A DNA stretch of 64,000 nucleotides, taken from positions 412,501-476,500 of the forward strand of contig JAEMWC010000344.1 in NCBI GenBank assembly GCA_016490735.1. Reading direction: 5' to 3'. The position numbers and the translations under genes were made by a program. Of the stretch, positions 11,501-23,965 are shown one piece after another; within the stretch, counting starts at the first letter, position 1; each line of letters opens with the position of its first letter. Below the pieces are notes generated by a model. That model was not told where the DNA came from. It ran no database searches and saw only the letters and a list, made by a program, of their open reading frames with translations. Origin of the DNA: Pachyseris speciosa. Taxonomy: Eukaryota; Cnidaria; Anthozoa; Scleractinia; Pachyseridae.

Positions 11501-13035
11501 TGCACACATGATGTAACGTAAGAATGTGCTTGTAGCCTGGGGGTTGGGGGTCGAGGAGGGGTACTTGACGCACGTTTGGGTATAGAGGTGCCGCTGGGGG
11601 GTTGAAACCCTGACCTTGTTTAGGACAAAAATAACCTTAAATACCTACCCCGTGTAGGGCAACGCCCTCTATTTTAAGACCTTGTTTAGGAAAAAGGACA
11701 AATGGCAAAGGATAATATCGTATATCCACACTCTCTTGTTTACACACGTGTTTTTTTCAGTCCTGAAAATGATGCAATGTTGACTGATGACCCGCTGAAT
11801 AAATACAGATAAAAGTCTCCGATTTTGGATTCTGTTCGGGTTGCTAAATAGTAAGCGAGCAGGCTCTCCAGTTGTTTGCTGCGGCGCGACCGCAAGATTC
11901 ACGATTTAACGTGGCAAACATTGGAAAACGGGCCTTCTCCTTGCAGATTAAGGATTTCTTGTTATTGTCTCTCATGTAACTCATCAAAACAGTTACATTT
12001 GATAGAATCTTGCGACCTTCAGAGGTGGTTTCCATTGACAAGCAAAGCTATCCCAGATACGTTCCCATGGCAATCACGGCCCTGGGTCAAGAATGACGTT
12101 TCAGATAGCAATGGAATGCAATATAGTTTGTACCGAACTGTACCATATGGTATCTATATTGTTACAATTTCTCTCAAAATTAAAGAAACATGAAACAAAA
12201 TCACAGTTCACAGTGAATTAAACACTCGATTCTCATTTGACGGATACATTTTTATAATCAAAAATCACGGCTCACGGTGATTACCAAAATCACGTTTCAC
12301 GAGGAAAAAACGGCCATTTCACATTTCACGGGAAATTAAAAAGGCAATTCACGGCTCACGAAAATACCCTTTACCACCCTCTAATTAAATTCCAAACTTT
12401 TTTGTAGAACTCGGCAGGAATTCCATCATTTCCAGGAGCTTTATTATCCTGAAACGTTTCCAAAATCAGTTTGCATTCCATTGGACAAATTTTACCTTCA
12501 CACGCATTTTTTTTGTTCTTCAGACAGTTTTGGGATATCAAGCGTATCTAAGAAGCCCATTACCGCGTCACTGCCCTGGTGACCACTGGCATACAAATCC
12601 TGATAGAAACGCTTTTGCTCAGAAAGTATAGTGGAAGGATCCGTAGTTACTGAACCATTAATGTCTAATTTTCGCATGCGTTTTTTAATGTGGTTTCTCT
12701 TTTCCAAATTCAAGAAATATTTTGTACTTCTCTCACCCTGTTCATGCCAGCGAGCTCGTGCACGTATGATTATTCCTTTAACCTTTTCTTCATAAAATAA
12801 TTCTAGCTTCTCTTTTGCTGAATTCAACTGATCTGCAGTTATATTATTAGTGTCCTCTTTATACACCTTACTTGCCCTGGAATAATCAGCTTGGAGGGAC
12901 TCCTCCCTTTGTTTTCTTTCATGAGCTCTTCTAATTGAATGTTCTATTGCATTTGCTCTTATATTATACTTTAGCCAAATGATCACTTGTTTAGACTTCA
13001 TCAACCCGGAAACTGAACAAAACTTCCAATTTTCA
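8545..13035 (-). pseudogene. L1/Tx1-like LINE ORF2, 5'-truncated and interrupted
   Basis: Minus strand, reading from 13035 to 8545. Residues upstream of RT, including a W-x-x-x-G-E-R-S-T-K-Y-F block, are at 12498-13004. The RT core follows at 9936-11017, with NWRPISLVN, FIDFQKAFDSLEW, RGVRQGDPLSPYLF and the catalytic QYADD (about 10377-10391). The thumb region and a C-terminal CCHC knuckle (CTFCKSEPETLYHLLYNC, about 9090-9143) complete it. The frame slips near 9930. The apurinic endonuclease and ORF1 are absent, so the copy is 5'-truncated near 13035. An AATAAA-type signal on the minus strand near 8562 marks the 3' end. A 1358-bp TIR element at 11024-12381 splits it. The motif set and arrangement are those of the L1/Tx1 group. 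It is not functional. Confidence 0.9.
11024..12381. mobile_element. Non-autonomous TIR element splitting the LINE
   Basis: The termini are inverted GAGGGTGGTAAAGGG. Flanking TAATTA is present at both sides (11018-11023 and 12382-12387); because this word is palindromic, AATT with a longer TIR is equally possible. Subterminal DNA on each side repeats CACGTTTCACG-type units separated by GGGAAATAAAA. The interior holds a run of 18 G near 11163-11180 and no transposase ORF. Deleting the element plus one target copy rejoins the LINE frame as ...KVWNLI-SQPFVKC..., which confirms the boundaries. Confidence 0.85.
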
Positions 13036-15060
13036 TTTAATATGACTGTTTATTCTCTTGCAAAACCCTAAAACGCCCTCGGACAACACCAAAATTCACG
13101 TAACTTTGTCTTGAAGTTTTTAAGACAAAAATTCCTCTTGAAGCTAAAAGTTTACATTGGCAGCAAACTTCAACTCCACCTCTTGCAATCTGTTCCTCAT
13201 TTTCCTGCTCACTTCTTTAGCGCGACGTGGTTAACGCTATTTGATTTCGGTTGTTCTCACGGTCTGTAATTTTCACGTTTGTGATCCAACGGAATTCTGG
13301 GATATTCTTGCCTAACAGCAGCATGGAACTCTGCCAATTTCCATTTCACATATTTTTTATAAGTGTCGAGCCACCCGATCCTACTAGCAAAATATTGCAC
13401 CGATTGCATTATTTACAAGTCAAAACTCGCCAAAATTGCCATGCCGGATCCTGGAATCCACTCACCAAACGACTAAAGACACAACTCCGTGAATTGCCAT
13501 CACTCGCTCGAATACTTTGAGCGGCCCACTTCGTGTGAAATTGCTTCTTACCTCTGTTTTCTTTCAAAGGATTGCCTCTACCCATCAACCCAGCCTTATG
13601 ATGCCAGGCAGGGGGCTTCTAGGGTGCAAAATGGTTCGAAAAACACACTTATAAATCAAATAAGTAACGAATTGTAGCTACAGTGATGATTTAGAAATAA
13701 ACGACAGGTAGCGTGACGGGCGTGACAACAAAGATAGAGCCTTCGGTGTTGCGGACCAACGAAATCTCCGTGGTAACCCTTTATTTGGAAGAGCCAGGTC
13801 GATTTGACCTCCTACCCTCCGGAAATTGCAAAAAAAAAAAAATAATAAATAAAAAAATAAATAAAATTATAAAAAAATAAAAAGGCGACCAAATTGCCGG
13901 TAGAAAAAGAGTTACGCTGATGACGTCTTAGGCAGAAATTGTAGAAGAACAAATAGAAAACCAGCTTTGGATCTCGACAAAACAAAATCTTTTCCTTAGT
14001 ATCGTCCAATAAGCCATTAAATACTATTTATCCTTTGGCTTTTTTGTCTTACTGACCCTGAGCGTAAGAATGTCGTGGTCCACTTAGCCACCCCAACTCC
14101 AGCTCAAAAAACACCTGATTGCGTCGAAAACGAGTTAGAAATAAACTTTCAATTGCGCAATTGGTTTTATCGCAAAAACCTAGCGACCTAGGTTGTGTGA
14201 GTTTAGTGTATTAAAAATTTATCTTAAGGTGAGAAGTAATTTTAAAATTTCAACGAAATTTTGCTTTTACTAGGACGAACCATCTTATTTCATCGCAATG
14301 AGATAAATCTAAAAACTGCTGGCATTTTAACGTTGGGATGTCGATAGTTTTGCTGAACTTATTTTCCAAGAGAGAAAAATATATTACAAAATAAAGCTTT
14401 TTGTTGCTAAAATTCGTAGATAAAATCAAAGCTTGATTGAGGAAAGAAATAAGGAAAGAAAATTGGGTTCAACACGGGCTTTAACGCCAACAACGCTAGA
14501 AAATTGAGGCAGTTGCCTACAAAGCAGATCGTCTCTTTTCACTCTGGGTCATCTTGAAGATCTTGGTATAAGGATTGGTCAAAATTCGACAGAGATGAAA
14601 CTAGGGACATAATTTTACTAAGGACATGCCTGTAGCTAAATAAACTTGCCTTAAGAAATAATGCGCAGAGTTAGACAACGTTGAATAATTTTGTGCATGA
14701 CGGGCAAAATTTTAGAGAAGAATTTATGGTTTAATATGGTTTAATTAGAATTGTATTACACAGCGAAGCTGATGACATGCAAAGGGCTCAATTGTGCTAC
14801 TGGATGGGAATATTTGGGAATAATGGTTTGCTTTCTGGGATTAAAAAACAGTTCATGATTTTTGTGAATACGATAAGAGGAATTTTCCAGGAAACAGATT
14901 ACGTTTTAGAACTATTTCAGCAACAATTCTTCACCTACAAACAAGATTATTGTTAACAGACCACCTTTTCAGACGAATTATGTCATAAAATATTAAACTT
15001 TTTGTCGTCACGTTTTTGATAGTGTTGGACTTTGACCTGATTTAAGGCTTTTTAAAGATC
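13036..15060. other. Unassigned DNA with A-rich microsatellite
   Basis: No gene or element was recognised. A run of A with interspersed T (about 13830-13882) is the only simple repeat. Short open frames here lack motifs. Confidence 0.5.
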
Positions 15061-15066
15061 CTTGAT

Positions 15067-15638
15067 TAACCCTCTAACTACCGAGCATTTTGCCGAAATC
15101 TTTGCCAGAATATAGCCAAAAAGAACCAAAACTGCCCAAAAGTCTGTTTAATTGCTGGTGGAGCTCCTCGCGCCCTTCTGTTCCTGACGCTCAACATTAG
15201 CTTTCCAAGTTGGGGCATGCGCACAAAACAAAATTTCGAGATTGGGTTTAAAAGTTTCACTGCCCCCTCTCCTTCCCTTTTCTTTCGCTTTTCTTGCCCA
15301 CTTTATTTTTCTCTTGCTGGGCATTGTCTGGGCTTCCTTTCGGTGGGAAAAATTTTGTGGAAAACTTTTAGGACCGTAGGATTAGATGGAAGGAAGTGCA
15401 AGTGGAACAAGATTTTCATTCAAATTTTTGGGTCAACGTCACTTGGTTTTATCGCGTTTTCTCCGGCCTGTTTGACGGAATCGTGCTCATTCGGGTATGG
15501 TTTAAAAGATCTCTTTCCCCTACACATGCTAGATGTAAAAGTTGTCCACTAGCGTTAGAACTGATGACGTCACAAGCGGTACAAGGGACGTGGCTCTGCG
15601 CGGCCGGTTTCGGCCGGTGTGGTAGTCAAAAGGTTAAA
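15067..15638. repeat. Possible TIR element
   Basis: The edges form an imperfect inverted repeat: TTAACCCTCTAACTACC at 15067 and, inverted, GGTAGTCAAAAGGTTAA near 15622-15638. An inner GGCCGGTTTCGGCCGG palindrome lies near 15602-15617. No transposase is present; two overlapping pyrimidine-rich open frames inside are not convincing. Confidence 0.4.
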
Positions 15639-16179
15639 GGATCACAAATTAAAACCGAAGGAAGAAGGTCCTTGTGAATATTCGACTTCGCAAATGTTTT
15701 CTTCGATTAAGACAGAACTTTCCAGTCACAAGGCAATGAGTAGTAGACTGAAGTATTTTTTCATTAGTATAAAATAAAATTTCTATTCTTGAAGTCTGTA
15801 AAGTGGAAAGCATGTTAGCGTAAGATGGTCCCGTAAAAAGCACCTAAAGAGTATTTGTAAAATACAACTTTTAGTAGCTTTCTTGAAGAAAAAGGAATGT
15901 TAACACTTGACTTTTTCTGACACAGATACCTTCTGCAGAGATTTTGCTTATTATGTAAGATTTATTAGTTTTTTAGCTGCATTCAGAAACTATTTTGAGT
16001 TTTGGAATTTATCCTCAAAGCAACAATACTGAAAATTGATTAGTTCAAACAAATTTTGCCTCTGCTAAGAAATATTTGCTTAGATCTGCTGAAAAAAGCT
16101 AAAAATGGTCTCGGATATTTGAAGACAAAACAGAAGAAACTATTAGAAATTATTGCTAAAAAATTAATTTCTTGTTTAG

Positions 16180-16318
16180 AAAGAAATTCTGCCAGTAACG
16201 GGGCTTGATCGCCAAGCCCCTCTAGAGCACTACTTAAATAAACGACGGCAGAGATATTAAAGGCCGTCGTATCGTAGAATAAGGCGTAGCGTTTACCACT
16301 AGGCCACCTTGGCATTGA
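16180..16318 (-). repeat. tRNA-like, SINE-like fragment
   Basis: On the minus strand GCCAAGGTGGCCTAGTGGTAA (near 16315) resembles a tRNA head with box A, and GATCAAGCCCC near 16203-16213 fits box B. The spacing is too long for a real tRNA because a small ACGACGGC...GCCGTCGT hairpin lies between. It is best read as a diverged SINE head or chance resemblance. Sequence from 16319 to 18300 shows no recognisable feature. Confidence 0.35.
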
Positions 16319-18306
16319 TAGAAAATTAGGGTTGAAATTAACTAGAAGTAGCTTGTGTGTCCTATGTTTCCATTGAATCTAATTTGTCCGTGTTGTGTCG
16401 CTTGAGCGCTTTGTAACCATGGCAATGTAGGTCGAGAAAGCGTGCGAATTGTACAAATAGAACAACATTTTAACAACATCAGTGTAGGAATTAATTTTTG
16501 CGGCGGTTGTTTTCCTTCGTTTATCCAAAGGGCGTAAGAGTTCGCTTTCTCCTTAAATATTAATTAACTAAGTTAAACGTGGATTTGTGATCAGTTTGTA
16601 AAATTTTTTTTTGTGATTAATTTTATTGGCAAAACGTTTTACAAGACACTGGCGCGCAGAGTAAATACTTTCATGTTGCGAGTTTTAGGCGTAATTTTAC
16701 GTAATTAATGTCAAGTTCATTGTCGCTCATCAGGTTTACAGTTCAATTTGGATGCAACACAAGACGAAGAACAGAAACTGATTAAGTGCCAGTAAGCAAG
16801 CGAGGAAAAGAACTCAATGATGGAACACAAGGGAGGATAAACATTGAGAAACATCTGGATATTTCTAAGGTAGAAAATGTCGTTAGAATTTCACTCGGCT
16901 TAGCGGTGAACTGATGAAGTTCCACTTTGCGTGGATAAGCTGAAGCTGCTAGTGAATGGAAATCATAGACACAGCAGTCTGATTTTCAAAACGCAACCAA
17001 CTGAAATTTGTAAATTCATATTTCCACGGTAACCAAAAACACTGAAAGTTAAGAGTTTCATAAGTTGGTTGATTAAGTTTTGATTGAACACACGTTTGGC
17101 GGTTTTCAAGTGCAGGATAAAAAGCTGACTCTGAAGCAGCTTGTGGATTTTAGAGTTTGAACATTTTTTGTTTACCGCAATTAGAGTATCTTCATGGTGA
17201 TCAAAATTCCAGTCGGCGGATTGGGCTGTTGTCAAAATTTACACTATGAATTCTGTGAAATGAAAACCTGTTTAATTCGCGATTTAATTTTAAATTTCTT
17301 GAAATCATTAATGATGCTTCATATCCAGACTTTGTAAATAGGTTTAACACCTCCAGGAAACAAAAAAATAGTTAGAAGGTTTGGCCACCAAATTGTAGTC
17401 AATGAATATGTGTTATATAAGTTTGTATCGTGCACTTATAACTTGATCGTGCTTAATAATTCGCGGACTTCTACCTTTTCACTTGTAAACAACTTTCTTT
17501 TTCTCGACATATTTTGAATGCGAACTTAACTCGCTTTCATCTAAATCGCTTTGTTAGAAAATGTTTAGCAGTTGACTTAAAATTTTGGCTGCAAATTTTG
17601 CCAATTATTTGAAAAAAGTTTTTACAACTAAGCAAATTATTTTAATTGATCGCGAAAGATTGAATGTCAAACAACATTTAATTTGTAGTCATCAGTGATA
17701 GCACTTCAAAAACTTTTTATTTTGCCTTTAAGCTTTCATTGTGCAATATTTTAAAGTAAACGAAGTTATTTTTCACTTATTAATTTGCTGTAAATTGTTA
17801 TCTTAGTGGTAATAATTATTTTCAATTTAGCTCTAAGAACAACAAGTGAATAATAAAGATTTCTAAAACCAATATTTTATTGTTCAACTTCTCTCGTGTT
17901 ACAGCAATAAACGAAAAAAGAAACGCACTTTTAAAGGGGCCTGGTAACTAGTCATTTTGTAGGCTATCTCTTTTGCTTATTTTTGCCAAGGAGAGGTTGC
18001 CGAACAGAGAAAAAGACCTGCACTTTCAACACGGGTTTAGCACAAAGTCAAAACGAAACTTAGCTTTTGCAGGGCTAAATCCGTAAACCCATACAGATTT
18101 TTCCCGCCAAAAGACTTAGTATTTTTTGACTCTGTACTAAAGACCCCCATCAAAAGCACAGCTCTCTTTTTCTTCTTAGCAAGCAAACATAGGCATACAA
18201 GAAATGGGCTTGGCTATCAAGCCCCCTTTAAAAGCGGAATCTTCCCATTCCACTCGTTTAATATCCACAAATAGCCAATTAAGTGAAAGGGAAGCCTGAT
18301 ACAGTT

Positions 18307-18990
18307 TCTCAAGCAGTTTAAGGCCTGGGTTTAGAAATATCTTCAGAAATATGGTTAATCGCCAATATCTTTCTCCAGATTGTCTAGAACCGGATGAAAC
18401 TTTGCCTGAAGATTAATCTTGTTGACCTTGTTTGCCTTAACGTATGATTTTGATCACGTGATCAGTCACGTGATCAAAATTTGAAAAATTCTTAAATCAG
18501 CGATGCGGTGGCGGATTTTAAGTTTACAGATAAATAAATCAGCGTTTCTAATAGAAATCCAACATATCTAACTTTATACGCTTGGAGTGATTGTTCACGA
18601 GTCTTAGTTTTTCAATTATCAACAGCTAAAGGTTGAATTCTGGGCCGAAAAACGACCTTTGCCCTCACAATTTTTTTGTTGAGATCGATGGACGGTCACT
18701 CCAAACGTGAGATGCTGGAAATAATTAAGACGAATAAGAAAAGCGTTTTTATTCGATATTATATCCTACAACCGTCGCCTACTCCTTAAATAAGTGTTAA
18801 GTTTAAAGAAATGGTCACGTGACACGTCACGTGATGTATGATGACGTTAATTGCACTTGAAAATGTTAAGGATGATGAGAACTTCCCATGGGATGAATTT
18901 CGTTTCAGTGTCATTCCTCTGGGATGTTACATTACGAAAAACCCGTTTTCTCAAATAAACGCCCCTGACCCAGGCCTTAAACTGCTTGAG
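18307..18990. repeat. TIR-flanked segment with CACGTG palindromes
   Basis: A 23-bp perfect inverted pair starts CTCAAGCAGTTTAAGGCCTG at 18307 and ends with its complement at 18990. Inside, a 14-bp-arm palindrome (TTTTGATCACGTGA, about 18448-18479) and a TCACGTGACACGTCACGTGA cluster near 18816-18835 give four CACGTG words. The GGCCTGGGT edges resemble Harbinger-type ends. No ORF of note. Confidence 0.5.
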
Positions 18991-19046
18991 TTCGTTCGTA
19001 GCGCTTTTGTTTATTCAACTAAATTTCAGAAAATAATTTTGGCTAA

Positions 19047-19282
19047 GGCCCTGTTCGCACTAGACGAAAATTTGATTTAAGCGTTTGCAAAAAATAATGA
19101 AAATTTTGTTATTGCCTGACAAAATTTTTACAGCCTCCAAAACTAGTCGACGGAATCTTGGAAGTTTCGTTGCGCTTGCAAAAATTTTGGTGGGTACAAA
19201 AAACCGTCCGCACTAGAAATGGCTTCGCGTTGACAAATTTTTTGGCAAATCAAACAAAATTTCGCGTAGTGCGAACAGGCCC
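19047..19282. mobile_element. 236-bp PIF/Harbinger-like MITE
   Basis: Terminal inverted repeats GGCCTGTTCGCACTA lie at both ends, with a one-base shift at the left end. They are flanked by TAA at 19044-19046 and 19283-19285. Subterminal AAAATTTTG words recur in both orientations. Too short to code for a transposase. Confidence 0.75.
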
Positions 19283-19799
19283 TAATCAACTTTGTAAATA
19301 TGCTTTCAAATTCAAGCGCTTCTTATGTAAACAAAACTGTATCAGGTGTCCGTTCTTCTAATTTGCTATATGTGCAACCTCGTTCCCAGGGTATCTTGAA
19401 ATTTCAATAATGTTGTATTCAAGTCGCCGTTAGTTTTGGACATCAGAACTGAGATCTTTCTTTCAAAACTGATTAAGTGTCTTAAAACGCCCTTTTATGG
19501 TACTAAAGTGTAACATTCCAGGGTTCGGCAGGTTATTGAAAGCAAACTGTCTGAATCAGCTTACCCAGGATTAATTAAAACCAAATTTAAAAAGTCAATT
19601 TTCCAGAAAAAAAAAATTGTTGCTACTTTCAAGAGAATCGGACCCTGCAGTTGTATACCCTTATGCCTTTTATGACCTTTTATGTGAGCGAAAACAGCTT
19701 GTTATAATGTGATCTGAATGGAAAATATAATTGAAACCTGAAACGTGAACGCATGCACACTGCACTTTGTACACTGTTCCAAAATGTAATGTTTTTCTG

Positions 19800-20460
19800 A
19801 TCCTCTCCGGTTATGATTTTAACATTTTTTTCCTTGTTTAATTCACATAATTTTTCTCATCGCAGCGTTCTTTACTATCTTGTCATGTCTATCCGTTTTC
19901 TGTTACGTCAAGTTCCTCTTTCTCTGTTCATGTTATTCTGTTGTTCCTGTGTTGTTTTGTCGCGGTTTCCTTTGTGTTTAGTTTTCAATGTGTCGTTTCT
20001 GTTTCTGTACGTTAATACACTTAGTTTATTCAGCCTGTCGTATTTTATTTTCTTTTTCCCTCTCTTTTCTTCTCATATTTGTGCTCTCATTTTATGCCTG
20101 CCTTTTTCTGTGGCTTCCTTCTTGTTTTGGTGAAATGTTTTGTTTCACCTTTTTCTGTTCAGATTTTTGTCATTTTCCTTTTGGTCCTCTTCTGTTTTTC
20201 TCTCTGCCATACTTACTTTTGCATTTTCCCCAATTTTGCAGGCCAACTTTTTCTCATTCTCAAGTAATCAATCCTAGTTTCGTCAACGCTTTCTCAGCGT
20301 TTTTGTCTCATATTGCTTGTTCATCGTATTAATTTTGTTTCTTCTTCTCTATAATTGTATTTATCAGATGTAAATGTCGTTTGTAGTCGAGTCAGAGATC
20401 ATTTTTGTGTCTTGTTCTGTAGTTTCTCTATAGTTCTGTTATTATTCTTTCCATATAGTC
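19800..20460 (+). other. T/C-rich tract, no gene recognised
   Basis: The plus strand is strongly pyrimidine-biased, creating three overlapping frames rich in Phe, Leu, Ser and Cys. Frames overlap in different phases and carry no motif, so they reflect composition. The tract could be a transcribed pyrimidine-rich region or the end of an unrecognised element. Confidence 0.4.
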
Positions 20461-20759
20461 TCCGTTGGAAAAACCTTGCATCACCAAGATAAAAGGCATA
20501 GGGGTCCCAGTAAAATAAATTAACTTAACCTATTGCAAAATGGTTTCATATAAAAAGGTCTGCTGGATGAAACCCCTATATCTACGAAATATGAGTACCA
20601 GATTTCGATTGTTTTCAAGATGATCTTGAATTCTCTGCATGTCCCTAAACTGACAAACCTTACATCACACCTTGAAAATAACGCCATAACTTTGGAGACG
20701 TGTTATCATTTGATTAGTCCCTGGGTACAAAATCTCAAAGTATGACAAGTCAAATGAAA

Positions 20760-21166
20760 ATTATTGGATGGTTATAACTTTGGGTTCTGTGGATGAAACT
20801 GGGAAGAGACCAAGTAAAGTGAAAGCTTAAATGCAGTATGTTCCCAAGATGCCTTAACTATACTGTCAATGTATTTTGATATAATCTGATGAATAGACCG
20901 CTTTAGTATGACTAACCAAATGAGAGTAATACCGATTACATAGCAACGTATTAATATGCCTTACCAGGTGGTCCACGATTTCCAGTGATGTTGTTTGTTA
21001 CATGTGTCTGCTTGAGTGGTTGCAGCTTTTGAGTCTGTGGATGGAATCCCAATTTAAGTGTGACCATGAAACTGGAAACAAAGCACAATTACAGTACTGT
21101 TTCCCCTTGTAGTGCTGTTTATTACGCTGTACAAGGTGCTTCTAGCTTTCAGCCCGTTGATGAACT
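20760..21166. repeat. 106-bp satellite array, left part
   Basis: Diverged units contain TGAGTCTGTGGATG, AAGTGTGACCA and GCTGTTTATTACGCTGTACAAGG in order. The array is interrupted at 21167 by the Gypsy element and resumes at 25455 at the same point of the unit. Confidence 0.75.
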
Positions 21167-21285
21167 AGTCTAGAAACCAATACTAGTGACAGAACTTCCT
21201 TTAATCGTCGAATGTACGTCCAACATGGCAGACTACAACAACGTGTTCCCTATGTACCAATGTTGCGGGTGACCGCTGACCAACG
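21167..21285 (-). repeat. 3' LTR of the Gypsy element
   Basis: 119 bp, homologous to 25354-25454 but with an extra 18 bp in the middle (near 21203-21220). The usual TG start has become CG and the terminal CA has become CT. The two LTRs have diverged at several positions, so the insertion is not recent. Confidence 0.85.
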
Positions 21286-21503
21286 TCTCCCCCTTTGGCG
21301 ATGTGTGTGCGCGTTTGTGATAATGATGATGTATAGTCAGTGGCATAGTCTTTCAGTCTTTCAGGGGTTTCGATCAACCTTCCAGGGTCCAGAGGCGTGA
21401 ATTCTTCCTGAGATATAACAGGAGATATAACAGGAGTCTGTGGGTTGGCCTGCGTGGGCTGTATGGTCTGCTGACTGACGGGGCTCTGTGGGAGGGGAAT
21501 TTC

Positions 21504-21848
21504 TTAGGTGATTTGTCGTGGCTGACTGGAAGGTTGCTGGTAGGACTCCAATTCCTCTGTGGCTTCCGCTGACGGTTGCTGGCACATAAGCGTGGGATGT
21601 GTGGTTGTTTCAACTTCCGCCTGGGGCTGGTCATAGTGAGCAGGTGCTGCAGATTTTAGCTGGACTCTATTCCTTCGGATTGTGCGGCCGTGGGGAGTGC
21701 GAATTGTGTAAGAGCTAAGGTCATCATACGTTATTACTTCCCTATAGATCCACGGCTTCCCTCGCTGGCGTGGAGGTGGTTTGGCATAGGCGAAGGTACC
21801 GATGTTAAGTGGTCGTTGTTCCACGCTTGCTAACTTGTCGTAGTACAC
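21504..21848 (-). pseudogene. Gypsy integrase C-terminal region
   Basis: The minus-strand frame has the basic and Pro-rich composition of a Gypsy integrase tail, with PPPRQRGKPWIYREV followed by TIRTPHGRTIRRNRVQLK, a chromodomain-like or GPF/Y-like region. It is out of frame with the integrase core upstream. This is the 3'-most coding remnant before the polypurine tract. Confidence 0.6.
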
Positions 21849-22188
21849 CTTGCTGGAACTCCTTTTCTTTGAGATCTCCCCTTCAAAGACTCACGTATGG
21901 TGAGGGACAAGAGGTGATTTGCAGTGGGCAGTGTGTTTTGGGTGCGTCATAATAACATGCGCTGGGCTGGTGAGTAGGTATGGCCTTGAGGTGGGGTATT
22001 CCTGTATGACAGCATGGCACTGTGGAAGTCGTCAGCCTTTTTTAACATGGACTCTGCAACCTAAACAGCAGATTCTGCCCTTCCGTTACCTTTAGGGTGG
22101 TAAGGGGACGACGTGGTATGTTTGAAGCCGAGTTCTATCGAGAACTTCTTGTAGTCTCACTGATGAACTGGGGGCCATTTTCAGTGTG

Positions 22189-22560
22189 TTAGATGGCTGG
22201 CACACCATTTCTTGCAAAGAGGGCTTTTGTTTTCTCCATAACTGTTGAGGGAAAGGTATCTTCCAGCTGGTCGACCTCGATCCAGTCGGAGAAGTGGCAT
22301 ACAGTGACTGGGTAAGTTTGCTTTTCAAGCTCACAGACATTTTGACTGACTATCTGCCATGGCCTGGTGGGTATTGGTAAAGATTTCATTAGTTCTTTTG
22401 GAGCAGATTGGCCATACTGGCGGCAGGTCCTGCAAGCATCACACATGTCTTGAATGGATTTTCGCATTCATAGCCAAATTAGAACCTCACGTGCCATACG
22501 GATGTTCTATTCCGCGCCAAAGTGGTTGCATGGATTTTGCGAAGCATTTCCTTGTGCATG
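22189..22560 (-). pseudogene. Gypsy integrase core fragment
   Basis: A degenerate HHCC zinc-binding region (HKEMLRKIH near 22530-22560, CDACRTC near 22425) is followed by the start of the catalytic core (PTRPWQIVSQNVCEL, then FSDWIEVDQL). The first catalytic Asp of the DDE triad appears changed to Asn, and the frame is split between the zinc finger and the core. Inactive. Confidence 0.75.
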
Positions 22561-23038
22561 GACTGAGGTACTAATACCTGAGCGCCTTTGTAGATTATGC
22601 CATTCTGTACTGACAGCTCGTCTCAGTAGTTCCAGTAGGGACGGAGGAGTGAATTCTATGTCTTCTAGCCAACCGTTGACAATGACTTTATATAGAGTGG
22701 TCAGTGTGACGTCTTGGCTTGTCTCGTCGCATAAACAGTTTGCGGTCGACTCTGCTAGTCTTGGGTTACTGGCATTGTTTTCGGACTGGCATTGTTATCT
22801 CCATTCGAAAGACATCGAAGTTCGTGACTCGAGCTGCTACTGGCTTGGGAAGGGCTGCTCGGATGAGAAAGTCTGCCAAATGAAGAGTCAGCCCTCTTTT
22901 GCATTTTAGTGTAAAGTCATAACGCTGCGGCCGCATCCTTTGGAAGCGGATAGGGGTTTTGTTCACTAGTTTCTTCATCATGGTTTCTAATGGCTGGTGA
23001 TTGGTAGGAACTTCGATGTCAGACTTGCCATAAAGCCG

Positions 23039-23359
23039 CTAGTCAAACTTCTGGAAACAGTTGCAAATTGCCAGGCACTCCTTCTCTATTTGGGAGTAGC
23101 GCTGTTCCGTAAGATTCATGCTAGAGGATGTGAAAGCAACTGGTTGCAGTTTACCACTGTCACTGGGTTGTAAAAGGGCGCCACCAACAGCATCTTCACT
23201 GGCATCAGTCTGAAGCACAACTGGCTTGTGGAGATCATAATAGGCTAAAACTAGGGTTGAGGATATCAGTTGTTTTGTTTCGCTCAAGACCTTGTCTTGA
23301 GCTATAGACCAGATGAAGGGTACAGCATCCAGGGTGAGCATTCTTAGGGGTTGTATCAC
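23039..23359 (-). pseudogene. Gypsy RNase H domain fragment
   Basis: The connection and RNase H region shows FIWSIAQDKVLSETKQLI, then LQTDASEDAVGGALLQ with the first catalytic Asp, VAFTSSSMNLTEQRYSQIEKE with the catalytic Glu, and CLAICNCFQKFD. A stop lies just after. Similarity to the Ty3/Gypsy RNase H (T-D-A-S box) is clear. Confidence 0.85.
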
Positions 23360-23448
23360 CGTACTCAGGTTGGCACAGGGCTGCCTTGTTCTATGCTGTT
23401 GGTTTCTGTGTTGTTGCCGGTACTTTGTCAGGATCAGGTTTCATTCGG

Positions 23449-23965
23449 CTATCTGAGATAATTGTACCCATGAACTTGACCTCTTTGAGCTTGAACTGCA
23501 GTTTGCTTTAAATTTAGCTTGATCATTCTTTGGTGACAGCATTCTATAAGAGCAAAAATTCTTCTGTTATGGTCTTCTTGAGCTTCCTCGAAACTGGTGC
23601 CTTCCCCAAAGACTAGGATGTCGTCTGCTATACATATTATTCCATCCAGGCCCTCCAATGCAGCTGTCAGTCTCACCTGGAACTCTTCTGGGGCACTGGT
23701 AATACCAAAAGGCAGACGAAACCATCTGTATCTACCAGTATGATGTATGCATGGTGGTCATCCACGACGATTCTTCATCAAGAGGGATACGGAGGAATCC
23801 ATCTTTGACGTCAACTAAAGAGAAGCATTTTCCCGCTCTTAATTTGTGAATCTGTTCATTGAGCGAGCGCATTTGGTGTTTTGGACGTTTTATGGCCTTG
23901 TTTACTGTTTGGCTCGGGTCAATGCACACCCTGAAGTTCTTGGGGGAGTTCTTTGATCGATTCAT
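23449..23965 (-). pseudogene. Gypsy reverse transcriptase fragments
   Basis: Two frames cover the palm. FRVCIDPSQTVNKAIKRP and FSLVDVKDGFLRIPLDEESS (first catalytic Asp) are at 23732-23965. GIICIADDILVFGEG (catalytic box IADD for the usual Y-x-D-D, near 23620-23631) is at 23449-23676. The frames are separated by a shift near 23720. Inactive. Confidence 0.85.

Noticed and set aside
19813..20332. Overlapping Phe/Leu/Cys-rich frames that look like membrane proteins
   Set aside because: Three phases overlap over the same T/C-rich tract, so the hydrophobicity is compositional.
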